From an uncultured Bacteroidales bacterium (GTDB taxonomy: Bacteria > Bacteroidota > Bacteroidia > Bacteroidales > Paludibacteraceae): 64,000 nucleotides of DNA. The stretch lies in the NCBI GenBank assembly GCA_946186915.1, contig CAMHOY010000004.1, positions 1-64,000 on the forward strand, written 5' to 3'. The translations under genes and the position numbers were made by a program. Positions 61,307-64,000 of this stretch are shown here, in pieces. Position 1 is the stretch's first letter, and the number at the start of each line of letters is the position of its first letter. The notes beneath the pieces are model-generated. The model saw nothing but the letters and a program-made list of their open reading frames with translations, did no database searches and was not told the DNA's origin.

Positions 61307-61987
61307 TTATTCGTCTTCCAATAAGTCCGGGCGGCGTTCTTTCGTATGCGCGAGCGACTGCTCGTACATCCATTCTTCTATCTTTGCCTGATGGCCGCTG
61401 AGCAGGATGTCCGGCACTTTCCATCCCTTGTATTCTGCGGGGCGGGTGTAGATACCGGCTTCCAGCAGTCCGTCCTGGAAAGAATCGTTGAGTGCGCTTT
61501 CTACATCTCCAAGTGCTCCGGGCAGCAGACGAACGATTGCGTCGGTCATCATGGCTGCAGGCATCTCGCCGCCGGTAAGTACAAAATCGCCGATAGAGTA
61601 TTCTTTCGTAATCAGATGATCACGAACGCGTTGGTCAACACCTTTATAATGTCCGCAAAGAATGATGATATTCTCTTTGAGGGAGAGGGTGTTGGCTGCT
61701 TTCTGATCAAATCGCTCTCCATCCGGTGCGGTGAAGATGATCTCGTCATAGTGCCGTTCTGACTGCAGATGTGTGATGAGCCGGTCAATGGGTTCAATTT
61801 GCAGTACCATACCTGCGCTGAAGCCGAAAGCGTAATCATCAATCTTGCGGTGTTTATCCAGCGTCCAATCACGCAAGTTATGCACGTATATCTCGCAAAG
61901 ACCCTTTGTCTTCGCGCGCTGGATAATTGAGTGATTGAGTGGTGACTCCAATAACTCCGGACAAGCTGAAATAATATCAATTCTCAT
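61307..61987 (-). CDS. trmD: tRNA (guanine-N1-)-methyltransferase TrmD
   Basis: 226 residues. SPOUT-fold enzyme that makes m1G37 to prevent frameshifting. Conserved parts: [51 protein letters not shown], the trefoil-knot loop [19 protein letters not shown], and [24 protein letters not shown]. The family usually has GGGAGM where this protein has FGFSAGM, a change common in Bacteroidetes. It is separated from yidD by a heptamer repeat. Confidence 0.96.
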   Translation of the reverse strand: MRIDIISACPELLESPLNHSIIQRAKTKGLCEIYVHNLRDWTLDKHRKIDDYAFGFSAGMVLQIEPIDRLITHLQSERHYDEIIFTAPDGERFDQKAANTLSLKENIIILCGHYKGVDQRVRDHLITKEYSIGDFVLTGGEMPAAMMTDAIVRLLPGALGDVESALNDSFQDGLLEAGIYTRPAEYKGWKVPDILLSGHQAKIEEWMYEQSLAHTKERRPDLLEDE

Positions 61988-61992
61988 ATACC

Positions 61993-62014
61993 TCTAAACA
62001 CTAAACACTAAACC
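61993..62014 (-). repeat. Heptamer repeat between yidD and trmD
   Basis: TAAACAC, TAAACAC, TAAACCA on the plus strand, in the 28-bp gap. It has the same unit as in the small membrane-protein gene at 8.2 kb and is the complement of the TTTAGTG units before porW. Confidence 0.8.
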
Positions 62015-62015
62015 A

Positions 62016-62261
62016 TTAGGGTACCGGATCATAGCCGCTTCCGCCCCAGGGATGGCAGCGCAGGATGCGCTTGATGCCTAACCATCCGCCCTTGAAGATT
62101 CCGTACTTCAGCACGGCTTCTACCATATACTGGCTGCATGTAGGTGTGTAACGGCAAGAAGGCGGAGTGAGCGGAGAGATGAATATCCGGTAGAAATATA
62201 CCGGAAGGAGGAAGGCTTTCCGCACGATTATTTTCCACTTATTTTCTTCAGGGCTTTGCAT
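62016..62261 (-). CDS. yidD: Membrane protein insertion efficiency factor YidD
   Basis: 81 residues. The family signature is clear: [56 protein letters not shown]. It is an amphipathic inner-membrane-associated protein that helps YidC-dependent insertion. It overlaps the rnpA 3' end by 34 bases in another frame. Confidence 0.96.
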   Translation of the reverse strand: MQSPEENKWKIIVRKAFLLPVYFYRIFISPLTPPSCRYTPTCSQYMVEAVLKYGIFKGGWLGIKRILRCHPWGGSGYDPVP

Positions 62262-62569
62262 ACAGCTTTTTCGATGACGGCATAGGGTTGTTCTTCCTTA
62301 TCCAAATAATTGAACGCAATAGTATAGTGCGCGTCTCCCAGCAGGTCCTGGTGCAACCGGTACGCCTCGCGCATCAGTCGTCTCAGGTGATTACGTTGTA
62401 CGGCGTGTTTGAAGAGCGACTTGGGGGCCCAAACCAGAATCTTTGTGTCTCCGTCGGTCGGGGTCCAGGATACGCGTAAAGGCCACGCCACAAAGCGCTT
62501 GCTTTCGCGGTAGAACTGCGCGATACGCATCTTACCGCATAGCTTGTTTTGTTTCGGAAAACGATACAC
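62228..62569 (-). CDS. rnpA: Ribonuclease P protein component
   Basis: 113 residues, basic. The RNR-type motif is present as [16 protein letters not shown], and the N-terminus [23 protein letters not shown] fits the family. It binds the RNase P RNA for tRNA 5' maturation. It lies between hemD and yidD in the order typical of Bacteroidetes. Confidence 0.94.
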   Translation of the reverse strand: MYRFPKQNKLCGKMRIAQFYRESKRFVAWPLRVSWTPTDGDTKILVWAPKSLFKHAVQRNHLRRLMREAYRLHQDLLGDAHYTIAFNYLDKEEQPYAVIEKAVCKALKKISGK

Positions 62570-62575
62570 CGGTAC

Positions 62576-63322
62576 TTATTGATGGTTTTCCAAATAATCC
62601 GCGATAGCCATGGGTAACGAAGCGAAAGCTTTGCCTTGTCCGGCCTCAATATCTACGCGGAAGCCTTCGTCCTGCAGGGCGCGAATCGTTCCCTCACCGA
62701 AGGCGGCGAGCAACGTGTCGCCTTGTTGCCACTCGGGGAAGTTCTCCTTAAGTGCTTTTGCACCGGCCGGTGTGAACAATGCAATCAAGTCGTAGTCGAA
62801 AGGCTTCTCTGCCGGCCAGGGAGTAGTCACGGTGCGGTACATGATTGCCGGTGTTACTTCGATACCGTTCTGCGCAAACATATTGATCTGGTCCTGTGTG
62901 TGGATATCCGAGACAACCATCATATATTTCTCGTTTGGCCGGCGGTGCATAGCGGGTAGCAGGTCTTCGAACCGGTTTCCGGTCTCAGGGAAGAATACTT
63001 TGCGCTTGCGGTACTGAATGTATTTCTGCAAGTACAAGCCTACCTGTTCGGAATTGCAGTAGTAATGCATCGTATCCGGTACATTCAGACGCATCTCTTC
63101 GCACAAACGGAAATAATGCTCGATACCCAAGCGTGAATTCAAAATCACTGCTGTATAATCCAGCGGATTGATACGCTGCTGACGGAATTCGCGGGCTTCA
63201 AGCCCCTCAATATGAATGAACTGATAGAAATCACATTGAACGTCAAATTGGTCTTCCAGACGGGTGTACGGATTATGCTCCGTAGCCGGACGGGGTTGCG
63301 AAAATAGAATCTTTTTTATCAT
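62576..63322 (-). CDS. hemD: Uroporphyrinogen-III synthase
   Basis: 248 residues. The two-domain HemD fold is recognisable from KKILFSQPRP, YTAVILNSRLGIEHYF, YCNSEQVGLYLQKYI, VVSDIHTQDQINMF and the late ALFTPAGAKALKENFP / AFGEGTIRALQDEGF segments. It closes hydroxymethylbilane to uroporphyrinogen III for tetrapyrroles. HemD is poorly conserved, but the Bacteroidetes neighbourhood (DUF4271, rnpA, yidD) supports the call. It overlaps the DUF4271 gene by four bases. Confidence 0.9.
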   Translation of the reverse strand: MIKKILFSQPRPATEHNPYTRLEDQFDVQCDFYQFIHIEGLEAREFRQQRINPLDYTAVILNSRLGIEHYFRLCEEMRLNVPDTMHYYCNSEQVGLYLQKYIQYRKRKVFFPETGNRFEDLLPAMHRRPNEKYMMVVSDIHTQDQINMFAQNGIEVTPAIMYRTVTTPWPAEKPFDYDLIALFTPAGAKALKENFPEWQQGDTLLAAFGEGTIRALQDEGFRVDIEAGQGKAFASLPMAIADYLENHQ

Positions 63323-63972
63323 AGATAATTAATCGTTTTCGAAGAGAGATAGAGTAACAAACCCAAAGGTAAGAACTCCAGGGTACAAATATACAGTATG
63401 AAATACAGAACGGCCAGCGGTGAGTTGACAAAATGCCGCGAGGCGCGGTAAATCCATAGTACAAAGAATAGAACCACCGTTGTGCCCAAGACCCAACGGC
63501 TCGCTACGGTATTCCCGAACCGTAACAGCACCAGTACGCAGGGATAGAGAATGCACGAGGTAATGGTGATGATATTGGCATAATGCTCATACACCGGAGA
63601 GAACCGGCGGGAGAGCATAAAAGTATAGTCTGTCAGTGCGTCACCGGCCATCTTCACGAGGACGACGATGAAGATGATGCCGCATAAAGCGGCGAAGGTG
63701 CCGAACGTGAAACGTCCGCCGGAGTAGAGACTCAGGTAAATAGCGATGGCCAAGGTACCGATACGGAAGAGGGTTATCAGGAATTGGCTGAGGTAGTTGG
63801 TAGGAGCATCCTTGTACACGCGCTCTGTACGCACGCGCAAGGAAGCGCCGGCCTGGCTGATCACGCCCGGTTGCATCAGTTCGCTGATGACGGCGCATAG
63901 CATAAGGAACAGCATCGTCCAGCCGCACCATGCCGCATTCAACGGAGTGAATATGTGCGCTACGCCTTCCAT
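63319..63972 (-). CDS. DUF4271 integral membrane protein
   Basis: 217 residues with about six hydrophobic helices (LFLMLCAVISELM, FLITLFRIGTLAIAIYLSLY, LCGIIFIVVLVK, IITITSCILYPCVLVLLRFG, VLGTTVVLFFVLWIYR, LYFILYICTLEFLPLGLLLYL). It matches the DUF4271 family, which sits next to hemD across Bacteroidetes. Biochemical role is unknown. The last 28 bases of the window upstream of its ATG contain nothing else recognisable. Confidence 0.85.
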   Translation of the reverse strand: MEGVAHIFTPLNAAWCGWTMLFLMLCAVISELMQPGVISQAGASLRVRTERVYKDAPTNYLSQFLITLFRIGTLAIAIYLSLYSGGRFTFGTFAALCGIIFIVVLVKMAGDALTDYTFMLSRRFSPVYEHYANIITITSCILYPCVLVLLRFGNTVASRWVLGTTVVLFFVLWIYRASRHFVNSPLAVLYFILYICTLEFLPLGLLLYLSSKTINYL

Positions 63973-64000
63973 AGATAGAGTTTGTCTCCTCGATGAATCA

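Overview
The window is a contiguous piece of a Bacteroidales genome, most likely from an uncultured gut- or rumen-type species. The evidence is: promoters of the Bacteroidetes form (TTG/TTTG about 19-20 bases before TAnnTTTGC), very few Shine-Dalgarno sequences, a type IX secretion (T9SS) lipoprotein of the PorW/SprE family, a DUF4271-hemD-rnpA-yidD gene order, TonB-dependent and PorT-like barrels, and a DUF3987 gene. GC content is close to half, except for an AT-rich stretch at about 20.5-23.5 kb. Genus cannot be read from the sequence.

Layout. (1) 0-8.6 kb, plus strand: the 3' part of ileS, a small lipoprotein, an AsmA-like protein, an M3 dipeptidyl carboxypeptidase lipoprotein and a small membrane protein, nearly without gaps. 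(2) 8.6-13.8 kb, minus strand: an M13 peptidase lipoprotein, a small outer-membrane barrel, then a TonB-dependent receptor whose start is fused to a TPP riboswitch, so it is probably the thiamine receptor. (3) 14.0-20.5 kb: a 2093-residue secreted surface protein, followed by an unlisted 41-residue ORF and a strong terminator. (4) 20.5-23.5 kb: AT-rich lgt, a phosphoethanolamine-transferase-like gene and a seven-helix protein that resembles Pyr4-type terpene cyclases. (5) 23.5-30.7 kb: an accessory block with an AbiE toxin-antitoxin pair, two paralogous AAA ATPases that each follow the same 88-bp terminator/promoter cassette, an unknown gene, a DUF3987 gene and a small partner. (6) 30.9-53 kb: a surface-protein locus with a 3366-residue giant, a Ser/Gly-rich two-helix protein, four secreted proteins (one built of about ten 115-120 residue repeats), and an outer-membrane barrel with an Ala/Glu/Lys-rich segment. 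(7) 53-64 kb: housekeeping genes tsaB, porW/sprE, tRNA-Pro(GGG), miaB, greA, a HIT protein, psuG-psuK, trmD, yidD, rnpA, hemD and a DUF4271 gene, plus two candidate small RNAs.

How it fits together. The two giant proteins share about 50 bp of promoter and 5' leader, including a GCGCCG/CGGCGC hairpin, so they are probably co-regulated. Four proteins of very different size end in the same roughly 27-residue motif, and two others end in T9SS-like tails. A T9SS lipoprotein gene lies just downstream. The simplest reading is that the 14-20 kb and 31-53 kb loci make T9SS-exported surface material. A second theme is a set of heptamer-period simple repeats that occur between genes and in frame inside genes, including ileS. 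Most of the ORF-track entries inside the giant genes and on the opposite strand of housekeeping genes are shadows and are left out. Several listed ORFs start too far upstream, and the starts are corrected here.
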